From: Proteles cristata cristata
Lineage: Eukaryota > Chordata > Mammalia > Carnivora > Hyaenidae
Assembly (NCBI GenBank): GCA_017311185.1
Contig: JAESUZ010003102.1
Location: forward strand, 62,001 to 126,000
DNA length: 64,000 bases
Direction of reading: 5' to 3'
Part shown: one piece after another, positions 11,230-21,895 of the stretch
Numbering within the stretch: position 1 is the first letter of the stretch
How the letters are laid out: each line of letters opens with the position of its first letter
The notes under the pieces: model-generated
Told to the model about the DNA's origin: nothing
Database searches by the model: none
What the model saw: only the letters and a program-made list of their open reading frames with translations
Program-made: the position numbers and the translations under genes

Positions 11230-12655
11230 CAGCACAAATCATAGAGGAAGAATTCACTATGTAGCACAAACAACCATTCTATCCCCGCATGCTGGCTTCA
11301 TATCTGCCCCAGGAATCAAAGTAGATGTGCTTCTCCGCACACTGCTTTTTTTCACTCAGCATCGTGTTGGCACGTGTAGCTCAAATGCATCCACTCCTTT
11401 GTTTCACTGTATTCTCTCCCATCACTGGTTGGCCCATCTTGGTGCTGATGGACATCGTTTCTCCTCTTCTTCAATTACCCGGTTGTTCTGAACATTCTTG
11501 TCCCTGTCTCTTTCCCTGGAAGCTGAGTTACTGTGCGGTGGTGTATTTGCATATCCCACTTGACTAGCTGAAGAGCAAACTGGTTTCTTCAGTTCCTACT
11601 CACACTGGCCAAATCTAAAAGTTGCTGTTTCTAGTATCACCAACATTTGGGATTATTACTTTTGAATCTTTGCCAATTTCCTGGATGAAACCGTGTTTCG
11701 TGTGACCTATGAGCTTGACAATTTTTTCATGTCCATCAGTCATTTATCTCCCCATCTCTATGAAATGTCTGGTTATAATTTTTGCCTATTTGTTATTGAA
11801 TTAATATTTTTCAATTGATTTAGAGTTCTTTATTCTGGTTACAAACATTTGTCAGGTATATGCACTACAAATGTCTCCTTAGTGACCGACACCTCTATTT
11901 TCACTTTTTTCTATCTCCTTATGTTTTTCAAGTTTATTTTGGGAGAGAGAGAGACAGAGACAGAGACAGAGACAGAGAAAAAGGGAAAGGGAAAGCATGA
12001 GCAGGAGAGGGGCAGAGAGACAGAGAGAATCCCAAGCAGACTCCACACTGTCAGAGAGGAGCCCGATCAGGGACTCAATCCCACAACTGCGAGATCACAA
12101 CCTGAGCCAATACCAAGAGTCAGACACTCATCCAAATGACCTACCCAGGTGCCCCTCTATTTCTTAATGAATAGAAGTTATTTTTTTAATGTAGCTGAGT
12201 ATACGAATCTTTTCCCCTTATTGTTTGTGTTTTCTGTTACTTATTTTGGAAATGCAGATAGAAACATATACTTTTAAATATTTTCTCCCAAGTTAGACTT
12301 GGAAGTCTTAAATTTACTTCTGGGTGATGTGGACTAAGGCTTGAAGTTTTCTTTTGTGGCTATTTAATTCTCCAAGACCTTTTTTCAGCAAAGATACCTC
12401 CTTACACACATAAGTCAATTTTGGGCTTTCTATCCTATCCCCTTGTCAGGTTGATTTATCTAACACACGCTACCTTAATTACTCTAATGTTATGAAAAGA
12501 TCATCATCTAGGAAAGCAGGGCTCCCCAATTTGCTCTCGTTCTCCTCAACTGCCTGTGTGTTCCCAGTCTCCTGCCCTTCCATTTTTAAATCTCCTTGTC
12601 AAGTTACATTTTAAAGCTTGTCAGAATTTTGATTAGGCTTGTATTCAATTGCTAT
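11230..12655 (-). mobile_element. Ancient L1 (3' region), minus strand, split by a SINE
   Basis: The + strand carries the reverse complement of L1 3' UTR and distal ORF2: TTCACTCAGCATCGTGTTGG, GTGCTGATGGACATCG, GAACATTCTTGTCCCTGTCTC, GAAATGTCTGG...TTTTTGCCTATTTG, AGAGTTCTTTATTCTGG, and past the SINE AATATTTTCTCCCAAG and CAGAATTTTGATTAGGCTTG. The divergence is high, typical of L1M families. A SINE at 11901-12153 splits it. It ends abruptly at about 12655 against a plus-strand L1. No intact reading frame remains. Confidence 0.8.
11901..12153 (-). mobile_element. Carnivore SINE inserted in L1, minus strand
   Basis: The GA-rich segment includes a (GACAGA)n run (GAGACAGAGACAGAGACAGA), and the head ends CCTACCCAGGTGCCC. 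The direct repeat CCTCTATTT at 11892-11900 and 12154-12162 is the target-site duplication, so this copy entered an already present L1. Confidence 0.92.
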
Positions 12656-12832
12656 TACAACTTAGGAGAAATGATACCTTTATTATACAGAGTCAATAAA
12701 ATATGGAAGTTCCACAAAAATCTAGAACTGCCACAGGACCCAGCTCTCTCACCTGTGGGTATAACATTAGTCACAACAGCCGTGATATGGAAACATAAGT
12801 GTCCATCAACGGATGAATGGATAAATGAGATG

Positions 12833-12833
<1 letters not shown>

Positions 12834-12876
<43 letters not shown>
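12834..12876 (+). repeat. (CA)n microsatellite inside L1
   Basis: About 21 uninterrupted CA units lie where L1 3' regions normally have a short TATATA tract. It is uninterrupted and so probably polymorphic. Confidence 0.95.
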
Positions 12877-12878
<2 letters not shown>

Positions 12879-13249
12879 GAATATTATTTGTCCATAAGAA
12901 AGAAGAAAACCCTGCCTTTTGCCACAACATAATGGCTTGAGGGCATTATGCCAAGTGAAATAAGCCAGAGAGAGACATACAAATTGCTGCATAAATCACT
13001 TATCTGTGGAATCCAAAAATAGAAAGCCAAATTCACAGAAGCAGAGAACAATACAAGTGATTGATAAGGGTTAGGAGATGTGGGAAATAAAGAGAGGTTT
13101 GTAAAAGAGTATAAACTTTCACTTATAAGATGAATAATGTCTGAGGATCTAATATATAACATGGTGATAGAGTTGATAACTTTGATTGTATAAATGAAGA
13201 AAAGAGGCACCTTAAAGAATGTAAAGGTAAGCTATAGATAGGAAGAAGG

Positions 13250-13412
13250 TATTTGCAATATATGCAATATATGCATATTCGTATTTATATATGCATATTT
13301 ATGCAGTATATGCATATTTACATTGTATCTATTATATATCTGCAATATATATAGTACAATGCATCCATATCTTTATATATCTTTTATATATAATATTTAT
13401 ATATAATTGATT
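13250..13412. repeat. AT-rich simple sequence, ATATGCATA-type
   Basis: Degenerate repeats of GCAATATATGCATAT(T) and TATATATAA lie within the L1 3' UTR. Purine-pyrimidine alternation is frequent, and the run breaks the expected L1 sequence. Confidence 0.8.
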
Positions 13413-13714
13413 CTATAAATCAATTTTGAAAAGGGAAAACAATGCAGAAGTTTTGGAGATCTAATGTATACACCATGCTGATTATACCTAATAATACTAT
13501 ATTACTTACTTAAAAGTTGCTAAGAAGAGAGTAAATCCTAAATGTTGTCACATATACACAAGAAATGGTAATCATGTGATGTAATGGAGATATTAGTTAA
13601 CACTATAATTGGTAAGCATTTTGTAATACACATGTAAGAAAATCATGTTGTACACCTTACACTTCCACAGTTATATGTCAGTTGTAACTCAAGAAAGCTG
13701 GGGGCAGAGGGAGC

Positions 13715-14790
13715 AAACAACCAAATAGAAAAATGGGCAAAATATTTGCATAGGCACTTCACAAAAGAGAATATCGATGCCCAACAAAAATAAGTAGAAA
13801 GTGCTTAAATTTTGTTACCAGGAAAACACAAACTGAAACCACAATGTAATAGCACTACATGCTCACACAAATGACTAAAAAGGTGGACAATTCCAAATAT
13901 TGGTAAGGATGTGAATCAAGTGAAAACCTCGTCGACTGGTTGGTGGGAACATAAAGTGACAGAACCCCTTTGGTAAATTGCCAGGTAGTATCAATGATGC
14001 CTCGCATTTGCAATTCCCAGGACCCAGCACTGAAGATTCCGAGGTCTATACAAATGAATACACCCAGGCACCAATTCAAGTGGACAAGAATATGCACGGG
14101 AGTACTCTGCATTATACCCCAAACTGGAAATAACCCAATGCTCATCAACAATAGAAGGACAAAAAATTGTGGTATATTATCAACAGAATGTTACATAGTA
14201 GAATTCTGCAAACTATGACCCATGAGCCAAATCCAGCCCATTGCCTGGCTTTATAAATAAATCTCCATTATAAATAAAGCTACATAGGAACTCATCCATA
14301 CCCTTGTTTTATATACTGTCTATGGCTGCTTTCACACTACAGCATCGGAGAGGAGTAGTTAAAACAGCAACCATATGGCTCACAAAGCTCATTTACATTC
14401 TTGTGCTTTCCAGAAAAAAAGTTACCAATCCCTGTTACATCCTAATGAGTCAGAGCAAATTAGAACTACAACAAGGTATGAATGATTCTTCCAACATACT
14501 GACGAGCAAAAATGTCAGTCACATACTGATTTGCTGGTTTATATAAAGTTCAAGTACAGGTAAAGCTAATCTATTATGTTGGAATTGAAGACAGAAATTG
14601 CCTGAGTGAGAGGAATGTGCCCAGAAGGGGATATTAAATAAGTTTTTTTGGATACTGGTAATGTTCCAAAGTTTGATTTGAACACTAGTTAAACCAGTGT
14701 GTTTGCTTTGTAAATTTGGTCAAATTATACATTTATGATTCCTGCACTTTTCCATATGTGTGCCCACATGTTTTTTCAATAATAAGCATT
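13715..14790 (+). mobile_element. Second ancient L1 3' region (L1MC/MD-like), plus strand, split by a hAT element
   Basis: Sense-strand marks are AAATAGAAAAATGGGCAAAATA, CACTTCACAAAAGAGAATAT, ACTGAAACCACAATGTAATA, TTGGTAAGGATGTG, TGGTGGGAACATAAAGTG, GAAATAACCCAATGCTCATC and, beyond the inserted hAT element (14204-14437), ATTGCCTGAGTG, TGGATACTGGTAATGTTCC and a 3' end near 14790. It repeats the same L1 portion as the element just upstream, so it is a separate insertion. Confidence 0.8.
14204..14437. mobile_element. Non-autonomous hAT-Charlie-type DNA transposon nested in L1
   Basis: It starts TCTGCAAACTATGACCCATG and includes CCAAATCCAGCCCATTGCC, TATACTGTCTATGGCTGC, TTTCACACTACAGCATCGGA and GCAACCATATGGCTCACAAAG, ending near TTACCAATCCCTG. 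This is a widely shared mammalian MITE-like sequence. L1 sequence resumes on the far side, which shows nesting. Confidence 0.75.
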
Positions 14791-15064
14791 TATTTTTGGC
14801 TACATTAAAACAAAATCTACCAACTATCATCATGTTATTACAATGTAGTTATGAGATAAAATAGCATCATCATAAGCAAAATAGTAACATGATTCTGGAA
14901 AGTAAAAGACAGACCATAATATAAAGATCAGTAACTTATAATCTTTCTCTATGGCTAAAGAAAATAAAGCCAATAGAAGCCATTGGATTGGCCCAAATGA
15001 ATTCATCTATTTTGTATAAGAGGGGAGATCAGAACCAGTCTTTTGGCTTAAAAATCCAGCTCGC

Positions 15065-15281
15065 GGGGCGCCTGGGTGGCTTAGTCGGTTAAGTGTCCGA
15101 CTTTCGCTTGGGTCATGATCTCACGATTCGTGGGTTCGAGCCCCGCGTTGGGCTCTGTGCTGACTGCCAGTTCAGAGTCTGGAGCCTGTTTCAGTCTGTG
15201 ACTCCCTCTCTCTCTGACCCTCCCCTGCTCACGCTGTCTCTCTCTCTCTCTCTCCTAAAAAAGTAAATAAAACATTTAAAA
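15065..15281 (+). mobile_element. Young full-length felid-type SINE, plus strand
   Basis: A complete head (GGGGCGCCTGGGTGGCTTAG), a B-box-like GGGTTCGAGCC, the CT-rich region, CCTAAAAAAGTAAATAAAAC and a poly-A tail are present. A 15-bp target-site duplication, AAAAATCCAGCTYGC, occupies 15050-15064 and 15282-15296 with one difference. Diagnostic variants are GACTTTCGCTTGGGTCATGA and CTGACTGCCAG. Confidence 0.97.
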
Positions 15282-15296
15282 AAAAATCCAGCTTGC

Positions 15297-16539
15297 TCCT
15301 TTCTGAACAACACCATCCTCCCCATCAAAATACAGGAAAATAAAATAACCTATAAATATAAATTCAAAGCAGCAAATATTTCGAAGAATTATTTCTTTGG
15401 CCATGTATCCTTTTTCTCTCTTTTTTCGAATAGAACTGTAGAAACAAAGACAAAAACATGATTAAAGTATGGATCGATAACACTTTAGAAAACAGAATGT
15501 GTTGTTTCTGCAAGCCATGAGTCCCTAGCACCACGCTATCATGTTATAATAAACATAAAAATTCCTTTTAAGTTCTTAAACATTTAATCACAAAATATTT
15601 CAAATATACAGAAAAGACAAAAATAATGTGAGGTGATATCTTAGAGTCTTAGAATCTTAGATTCACTGGTCATTAACATTTTTATCTATATGTGCCTGAT
15701 AATTTTATTATTTTTTATTCTAAAAAATGTTGAGGGAGCCAATCACCCCTCACTTACCTATCCCATCGTATCCCCTCTTTCCCCAGAGATAACCACTAAC
15801 CTCAATTTGGTATTTATGAATGCTGCAAGGTACGATGTTACAAATAGAATTTTCCAGATGTATTTTTATTTTAGGATTATTTTAAATGGAAAGTTCTAGA
15901 TGGCTTAGTTCCGAATAATTTTTTCCTATGCTCCTTTCTAGGACAGAAATCACTTGACTTTCATCCTCAAAGTGCTTCCAGAGGTGGATTATAATTGCAA
16001 AGTCCTATTCTGCCTGTCATATTTTATTTCTTAAACTGCCTACATGTAAATTCAATCTGGTATCTATGTTTATAATTAATTAGATCCCAAAATAGAAATG
16101 GCAGTAGAGAACAGAATTTTGTTGTTGTTGAAAGTATCAGAATTGGCTGCAGTTTCTTGAGATTTCCTTACAGTCCATGCAAGCTTTTCCTGTTTACGTG
16201 CAATCTCAGTAAGCAAGAGAATTGCCTTCTATTTCCTGACTTCAACAAGGTCATTCTTCTTTTATGGGGTCTTTGTAGAAAATAGCTTTCATTCTTAAAG
16301 CTTTGATTATGTAGCTTTATTTTAACTCTTCTCCCTTGTTGGACAGGTACGCTTCTGCCCCCACCTCACCTCCCGTCTCCAACGGGTCTCCTGAGATCAT
16401 GAGCAGCCCTGTGTGTTAACACCTTCCACTCTCCTGTACTCATAGCCACCGCCTTGAGCCAAGCCAACATCCAGCCGCATCATGCTGTGCCCTCCAAACT
16501 GTCCCCATTACAGCTGCTCTAAGGAGAAAAGTATCTAGG
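15297..16539. other. Non-coding stretch; possible ancient repeat at 15,570-15,890
   Basis: Within it, ATTTCAAATATACAGAAAAG, GAGATAACCACTAACCTCAA and TTGGTATTTATGAATGC resemble a common old mammalian repeat 3' region, probably L1-related, but I cannot name it. The remainder shows no feature. A 69-codon frame at 15690-15899 overlaps this repeat-like part. Confidence 0.4.
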
Positions 16540-16975
16540 TTCCTAACATTTTTAAAGCCCTGCATCATCTGATTCTCGTCACATCTCCAACCCCATTAGA
16601 AACTAGGTTTCTCTCAGTCTCTACCCTTGAACCAAGATGTACTCTTCCATTTGCTTAAAGGTTCCATGTTCTCATCTGTCCCCACAGCCTTTGCGAACCC
16701 TATGGCCTTCTGCCAGGCCTCTGTCCTCCAGCCCACACACACTCCTCCTAAGAAAGTCCCCTCTGTCCCCCTTACCTCACCCACTGTCCCTTGCTCTTTC
16801 CTTCACAATCTTATCAGTGCGTGTATGCTTATACATCAACACTTCTCTCCCTCCTTAAGTCATATGCTCCATCAGAGCAGGGACCGTGTGTGTTTCATTC
16901 AATATTCAAGACTGAATCCACAGCACTTAGCAAACTCGTGACTTCTAGTAAGTGCTTGACTGAGTAGCTGTTAAA
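16540..16975 (+). mobile_element. L2 (LINE2) 3' region, plus strand
   Basis: In order: AAGCCCTGCATCATCTGATTC, CCTTTGCGAACCC...GCCAGGCCTCTGTCC, AAGTCCCCTCTGTCC, ATGCTCCATCAGAGCAGGGA, CCACAGCACTTAGCAAAC and TAGTAAGTGCTTGACTGA. This is the classic L2 3' end. The 104-codon frame across it is a decayed by-product. Confidence 0.8.
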
Positions 16976-17623
16976 TTATGAAAATGGGCATTTGTATCAA
17001 TTAATGAGTAGATGAGCAAACTGGAGGGTGGCATCTCCAACATCTAGCACTATTCATAAAAAATGAGCTGAAATATATAAAAGGGGACCGCTCTTACCCA
17101 CTAGGGAACCAGCAGCTGGCAATGGAGCTCACAGATGGCCCCTACTGGATGGCATGTGCCGGGAGAGTCCCCTCTGCCCCCACAGCAGCTCTGTTGCCTC
17201 AGAGCTTGTTTACACACCCAATAGATTTTCAGTTCACCCATCAGGTGAGCTAACCAAATCCTAAACTCAGGGTCTTGAGGGAGGTGACCTCACACGTGAG
17301 GTGTGATGAGGGCAGGACACAGTATATGTGCTCAGGAGGGGAGGGGTCTACGAGGTAGCAGCAGTGGGGAGCGAGGTGAAAACATGTGTACAGAGGGAGC
17401 ATCTAGTGTGCTTTGCTCTTCTCTAGCTAGCTACTCTGCCAGTGGGAAAGGAAGGGCAGAGAATAGTAAGGGAGGACAGCATAGCAGTGTCCTCACATGG
17501 CTTCCCTCCCATGTCTACATGCCCTCCTCTTCTCCAAAGGTGAAGACCCATCCTCTCCCCATGCAGGGGGTCCCTGGGCTTTCCACATTTTATGCATCTT
17601 AAACCATGCATAAATAAACAAAC
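16976..17623. other. Non-coding, GC-richer stretch, nothing recognised
   Basis: A TATATAAAAGGGG string at about 17072 looks TATA-like, but no other promoter feature or CpG enrichment accompanies it. Facing frames at 17303-17602 (+) and 17423-17611 (-) have no domain. Confidence 0.45.
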
Positions 17624-17634
17624 AAAACCTGCTA

Positions 17635-17859
17635 GTTTTAAAATGTTTTATTTCTGTTTGAGAGAAAGAGAGAGAGAGAGACAAAGACAGAGTGTGAGCA
17701 GGAGAGGAACAGAGAGACAGGGAGACACAGAATCTGAAGGAGGCTCCGGGCTCTGAGCTGTCAGCACAGAGCCTGACGCAGGGCTTGAACCCAAGAGGTG
17801 AGATCATGACCTGAGCTGAAGTCGGACACTTAAATTGACTAAGCCACCCAGATGCCCCC
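17635..17859 (-). mobile_element. Carnivore SINE with clear TSD, minus strand
   Basis: The GA-rich middle (GAGAGAAAGAGAGAGAGAGA), CTCTGAGCTGTCAGCACAGA and head end ACTAAGCCACCCAGATGCCC are present. The 11-bp duplication AAAACCTGCTA at 17624-17634 and 17860-17870 is perfect. Confidence 0.95.
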
Positions 17860-17920
17860 AAAACCTGCTATATTTTTTTTAACACAAATGTTTCTCTTTA
17901 TTTATTTTTACCTTCTAAAG

Positions 17921-18086
17921 ATTTTGGAAACACCTTTGTATTCAACACTTTTGTATTCAGATAATTTTGGAAATACTTTTATATTCAATACTTTTATATT
18001 CAAATGTTTTACACCTATTATTTCCATAGAAATAATTAAGGAAATGCCTTTGTATTCAAATGATTTACACCTCTGATAGCTTCCAT
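17921..18086 (+). repeat. Degenerate tandem repeat, about 40-43 bp period with inner 16-bp echo
   Basis: Units at 17921-17960 and 17964-18003 share ATTTTGGAAA, CTTT..TATTCAA and a second CTTTT..TATTCA. A third, looser block to 18086 carries GGAAATGCCTTTGTATTCAA and repeats the pair ATG(T/A)TTTACACCT. Each unit contains an inner duplicated CTTTTGTATTCA-like half. Confidence 0.75.
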
Positions 18087-18686
18087 AATCCTACCTCTTT
18101 TGAGATACAAGATAAGAATTTGGTTTGCCCTTGATATGTATCCCATTTATTCTTAAAGAGTCTAGGGAACAAGATCCCCTACACTGTCTAAAATTATTGC
18201 TTTCTTAGGATTTCAAGATATTCTGTCTACTTTTAAAGATAATAATAAAGCACTGCTAGAGGCAGCTTTGGTACCTTTTGCAATTGAACAAATAGGAGTA
18301 TAGTTGTTAGCTATAAAATTCCCAGACAAATGAAATTCATTCTAGAGGTGAAACACTTCCAGCCTGAGGCAAAGATGTGTGAAAAAAGCAGTTCATACAA
18401 AGAATGTACACAGACTGTGCAAAAGCTCAAGAAAAATAAAAGGCCCACTAAGGCAAGTATATTATCATTTCTTTGGCATTCATAGTTTTATAATTCCCTC
18501 GATGTACAAAGTATATACTCAGAATAAAAGTAAGCTGAGGATTATTCTTCCAGTTGCCAAAATTAGTTGTAAGTTACATTAACAAAGCCAGTAAGGTCTG
18601 GAGACAAATGGACAAATGGAACCAGAGAGTGAAAAATTAACCAAACATACATATGGGAACTCGGTATATGAGGGGGCCATGAGAAT
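18087..18686. other. AT-rich non-coding stretch
   Basis: No repeat family recognised. A 67-codon frame at 18379-18582 has no motif. Confidence 0.45.
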
Positions 18687-18704
18687 TCAATGAGGTTATT
18701 TTTA

Positions 18705-18909
18705 TTTTATTTCAAAAAATTTTTTTAAATTTTTATATTTGAGAGAGAGAGTGGAGGAGAGCAGAGAGAGGGAGACACAGAATCTGAACCAGGTTCCAGG
18801 CTCTGAGCTGTTAGCACAGAGCCCTACGTGGGGCTCAAACCCACAAACTCTGAGATCATGACCTGATCTGAAGTCAGATGCTCAACCGACTGAGCCATCC
18901 AGGCACCCC
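18705..18909 (-). mobile_element. Carnivore SINE, minus strand
   Basis: The head end ACTGAGCCATCCAGGCACCC and B-box region GTGGGGCTCAAACCCACAAA are present. The target-site duplication TCARTGARGTTATTTTTA (18 bp, two differences) lies at 18687-18704 and 18910-18927. Confidence 0.94.
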
Positions 18910-19076
18910 TCAGTGAAGTTATTTTTAAAAGTTGTGGAACTATTGTTATTCGAGGGTAAATTTTAATTAGATCTGTGGTCATTGATGAAACATCTTTCTC
19001 TGTTTTCTTCTTTATAGGCATGTAGCTAAGCAACCTTTTCCAGACTAACCTTGAGTTTAGAAATGCCTGAGTTCTG

Positions 19077-19245
19077 GAACACCTGGGTGGCTCAGCTGGA
19101 TAAGTGTCCACCTTCAGCTCAGATCATGATTTCTAGGTTCATGAGTTCAAGTCCCTCATGGGGATCTCTGCTGTCAGCACAGAGCTTGCTTCAGATCCTT
19201 TCTCGCTCTCTCTCCCTCTCTCCCCTCTCTCTCTCTCAAAAATAA
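19077..19245 (+). mobile_element. Carnivore SINE, plus strand
   Basis: The sequence GGAACACCTGGGTGGCTCAG to CAAAAATAAATGAACA has a short CT-rich segment. It lies about 165 bp downstream of the minus-strand copy at 18705-18909, forming an inverted pair. Confidence 0.92.
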
Positions 19246-19559
19246 ATGAACAATTTCCAGGCCTGACCCATAGAATGCTATACTGCATATTACCATGCCT
19301 TTCCATCTCCTCTGACAACCTGAAGGCAGGTGGCGAATAGCAGAGCCACATGTGGAGGAAGCCTGGATCCCTAAGCAAGTCTTACAGGAAGGGCACCTGT
19401 CAATCAGAATCATCCATTCTGATGTTCCATGGCAGAAGTACATTTTTATTGGGTTAGTCCTCTGAGATTTGGGGGTTTATTTCTTAAAGCAGCACTACCA
19501 TTTCTAATTCAGATTTCTTTATACCATACACAACATGACACCTATATCATTAAATATAA
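19246..19559. other. Short non-coding gap
   Basis: No repeat recognised. Small overlapping frames on both strands are not supported. Confidence 0.4.
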
Positions 19560-20880
19560 AGGAGAAGATCTCTAGAACAAAAATAGAGGAAAATATATTT
19601 ATGACACCAAGATGGAAATGGAATGCTTAAATAAGACACAAAAGCAGAACATCAAAGCATAAACGACCATTTTAGCCACATTGAAACTAAAATATGTATT
19701 ATAGAATGCATTACAAGCATCATAAAACAATGAGAAGCAGATGGGGAAAAGACATTCATATTGCATGGGACTGACAAAAGAATAATGTAGAGAAAATTGA
19801 AATTCCTGCAAATATTTTTAAACAAAAAATACAATAGAAAAGAATGAATGAAGGATAAACCAGGCAATTCACAAAAGATGAAATCTGAATAGCAAATATA
19901 AATATGAAAACATGGCCAAATTACTACCAAATTATGAGTAATTGAGGAAATACAAATTGAACCACAGTGAGAAGTTTGACAAACATACTGAAGCTGAACA
20001 ATACCACATGTTGACAAGGATAAGGGGTTACAGCCACACCTAGCCACTGCCATGACTGCGCTTTGGTCCAGCCACTTTAATGAACAGATGGAGGTGTGTA
20101 AAAAGCTGCTGAAATTCAGCCAACTCCACTCAGAGGCAGATAGCCCAGCAGAGTTCTCACACGCACATATACCCAAGAAAACTTACCGTGGACACATACC
20201 CTTACAGTTGCAGAAACTTGGAAATAACCTTCCAAGGCTATTGTTGGGTTACTTATACAACAATAACTACAGGATAAATGAATTCTTTGGGGCACCTGGG
20301 TGGCTCAGTCAGTTAAGTATCCAACATTGGCTCAAGTCACAATCTCATGGTTCATGGGTTCAAGCCCTGTGTGGGGCTCTGTGCTGACAGCTCAGAGCCT
20401 GGAGCCTGCTTCAGATTCTGTGTCTCCCTCTTTCTCTGTTCTTCCCCTGCTCACGCTCTGTCTCTCTCTCTCTCAAAAATAAATAAACATTAAAAAGATT
20501 AAAAAAATAAATTCTGGAGTGGTCATAAAATTGAATGCTGATTAATAATAAATATTAATGAACTAGATACACAGGTTTTAATAAGTCTAAATATATATAG
20601 AGAAAGCAAATTGAAGAATGGCAAATACAGTAAGAATAAACATAAACTTTCAAGACATAGAATAATACTTTATTCTGTGGAGGCAAGAATTTGCTATTGA
20701 AATTTAACACTGCATCGGAAGCACACAGGTGACTATAGTAGAATGGGGGTGAGGGAGAAGGAAGGCAGGAGAAGGGTGGGGGTCTGTGACTCCGGCTGTC
20801 TCTATACTCTTTTACATCTTTTCATAAAGTCATCTAAGGCAAATGTAATCAAACCATTTTTAGATCTAGATCAGATGTCT
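19560..20880 (+). mobile_element. Ancient L1 3' region, plus strand, split by a SINE
   Basis: Sense-strand marks are AGAACAAAAATAGAGGAAAATA, TTAAATAAGACACAAAAGCA, TAGCAAATATAAATATGAAAA, GAACCACAGTGAGAAG, CTGAACAATACCACATGTTGACAAGG, AGCCACTTTAATGAACAG and ATACCCAAGAAAAC, with the 3' UTR continuing after the SINE to about 20880. Open frames across it, including 174 codons on the opposite strand, are not genes. Confidence 0.7.
20289..20504 (+). mobile_element. Carnivore SINE inserted in L1, plus strand
   Basis: A full head (GGGGCACCTGGGTGGCTCAG), CTGACAGCTCAGAGCCTGGA, CTGCTTCAGATTCTGTGTCT and AATAAATAAACATT tail are present. An imperfect duplication AAAT(G/A)AATTCT flanks it at about 20275-20285 and 20505-20516. 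It represents the CTGACAGCTC / TTCAGATTCTG subfamily, not the CTGACTGCCAG one. Confidence 0.95.
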
Positions 20881-20967
20881 GTTGTATTATTTTTGACATG
20901 TTTAGAATAGGTTAAAATTCAAAACTAGCTGGAAATGAAATGAATAAACATGATAGCCAACATTTTT

Positions 20968-21170
20968 TAATTTTTAAAGTTTATTTATTTATTTTGAAGA
21001 ACAGAGAGAGTGTGTGAGCAAGAGAGGAACAGAGAGAGAGAGAGAGTCCCAAGCAGGCTCCGTGCTGCCAGTACAAGGCCTCACAAGGGGCTCAATTTAA
21101 TGAACCACGAGATCATGACCGGAGCTGAATTCAAGAGCTGAACACTTAACTGACTGAGCCAAGTGCCCTG
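20968..21170 (-). mobile_element. Carnivore SINE, minus strand
   Basis: An AAAGTTTATTTATTTATTTT tail is followed by GA-rich sequence and GATCATGACCGGAGCTGAAT to ACTGAGCCAAGTGCCC. The head has a small deletion. Confidence 0.92.
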
Positions 21171-21524
21171 CTAACCAAATTTTAAGAAAAACACATTCTA
21201 TTTTGTTTGAATCAATGTCTACCCATGAGGACATACAAGCCTTCACACACACTCCCGACAAAACGTAAATGAAAGAGGAAGGCAGAAAACAAGGACTAAG
21301 AAAAAGGTGAGAAATAGAATATTTAGTTTTAGAAAATGCATTCTTTATCCAAATGAAAAGACGGCAGTCTAGTAAGAAGAACACATTTGCTCAGAGACTA
21401 AGTATCTTGTACACTAACGCACTAAGGAACTAGCATCTATCTGACTGCTCAATGGTCTTGCCTTTGACTGAGACGTCTCACCTCTTGACGGATCACACAT
21501 TGAAGCTGCTTTAATCTCATTAAC

Positions 21525-21895
21525 TATCTGATTTAATCCTCATAATAAGCATGTAAGGTACTAAAATTGAGTTTCAAAGGGCAAAGTTGTTCCTGGTCAC
21601 ATAGTGATTAGGGGCCAAGATCTGAATATGAACCCATGTCCTGTGGCTCCTAAAACGTATCTTAGGGACACCTTGGTAGCTTAGTCAGTTGAGCATCTGA
21701 CTCTTGATTTAGGCACAGGTCATGATCCCAGGGTTATGGGACCAAGCCCCACACCTGGCTCTGTGCTGAACGTGGAGCCTGCTTATAATTCTCTCTCTCC
21801 CTCTGTCCCTCCCCCACTTGCACATGTGCTCTCTCTCTCGCTCTCTCTCTCAAAGTAAAAAAATTTAAAAAAATAAAACACATCTCTTTCTGCTA
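21525..21895 (-). mobile_element. MIR, minus strand, interrupted by a SINE
   Basis: The + strand reads TAATCCTCATAATAAGCATG, GAGTTTCAAAGGGCAAAG, CTGGTCACATAGTGATTAG and GAACCCATGTCC, which is reverse-complement MIR. After the SINE, CATCTCTTTCTGCTAGACCAC continues the MIR end. Confidence 0.75.
21663..21872 (+). mobile_element. Carnivore SINE inserted in MIR, plus strand
   Basis: The sequence AGGGACACCTTGGTAGCTTAG runs to the CT-rich block, CAAAGTAAAAAAATTTAAAAA. The flanking words TAAAACGTATCTT and TAAAACACATCTCTT are a diverged target-site duplication. It is an older copy. Confidence 0.92.

Larger units (their letters stand above)
12656..13700 (+). mobile_element. Ancient L1 3' end (L1MA-like), plus strand
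   Basis: In sense orientation: ATGGAAGTTCCACAAAAATC, CCACAGGACCCAGC, GTCACAACAGCCGTGATATGG, AGTGTCCATCAACGGATGAA, GGAATATTATTTGTCCATAAG, GAGGGCATTATGCCAAGTGA, then the 3' UTR with GTAATGGAGATATTAGTTAAC and TTGTACACCTTACACTTCC. This is distal ORF2 plus a near-complete 3' UTR. The usual TATA run after ATGAATGGATAAAT has become a (CA)n microsatellite. Confidence 0.85.

Noticed and set aside
17068..17085. TATATAAAAGGGG as a core promoter
   Set aside because: An isolated TATA-like word in AT-rich DNA with no CpG enrichment, initiator or downstream coding sequence.
19652..20176. 174-codon minus-strand ORF
   Set aside because: It is antisense to plus-strand L1 ORF2/3' sequence (AGCCACTTTAATGAACAG and neighbours). 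The cysteine-rich translation is a by-product.
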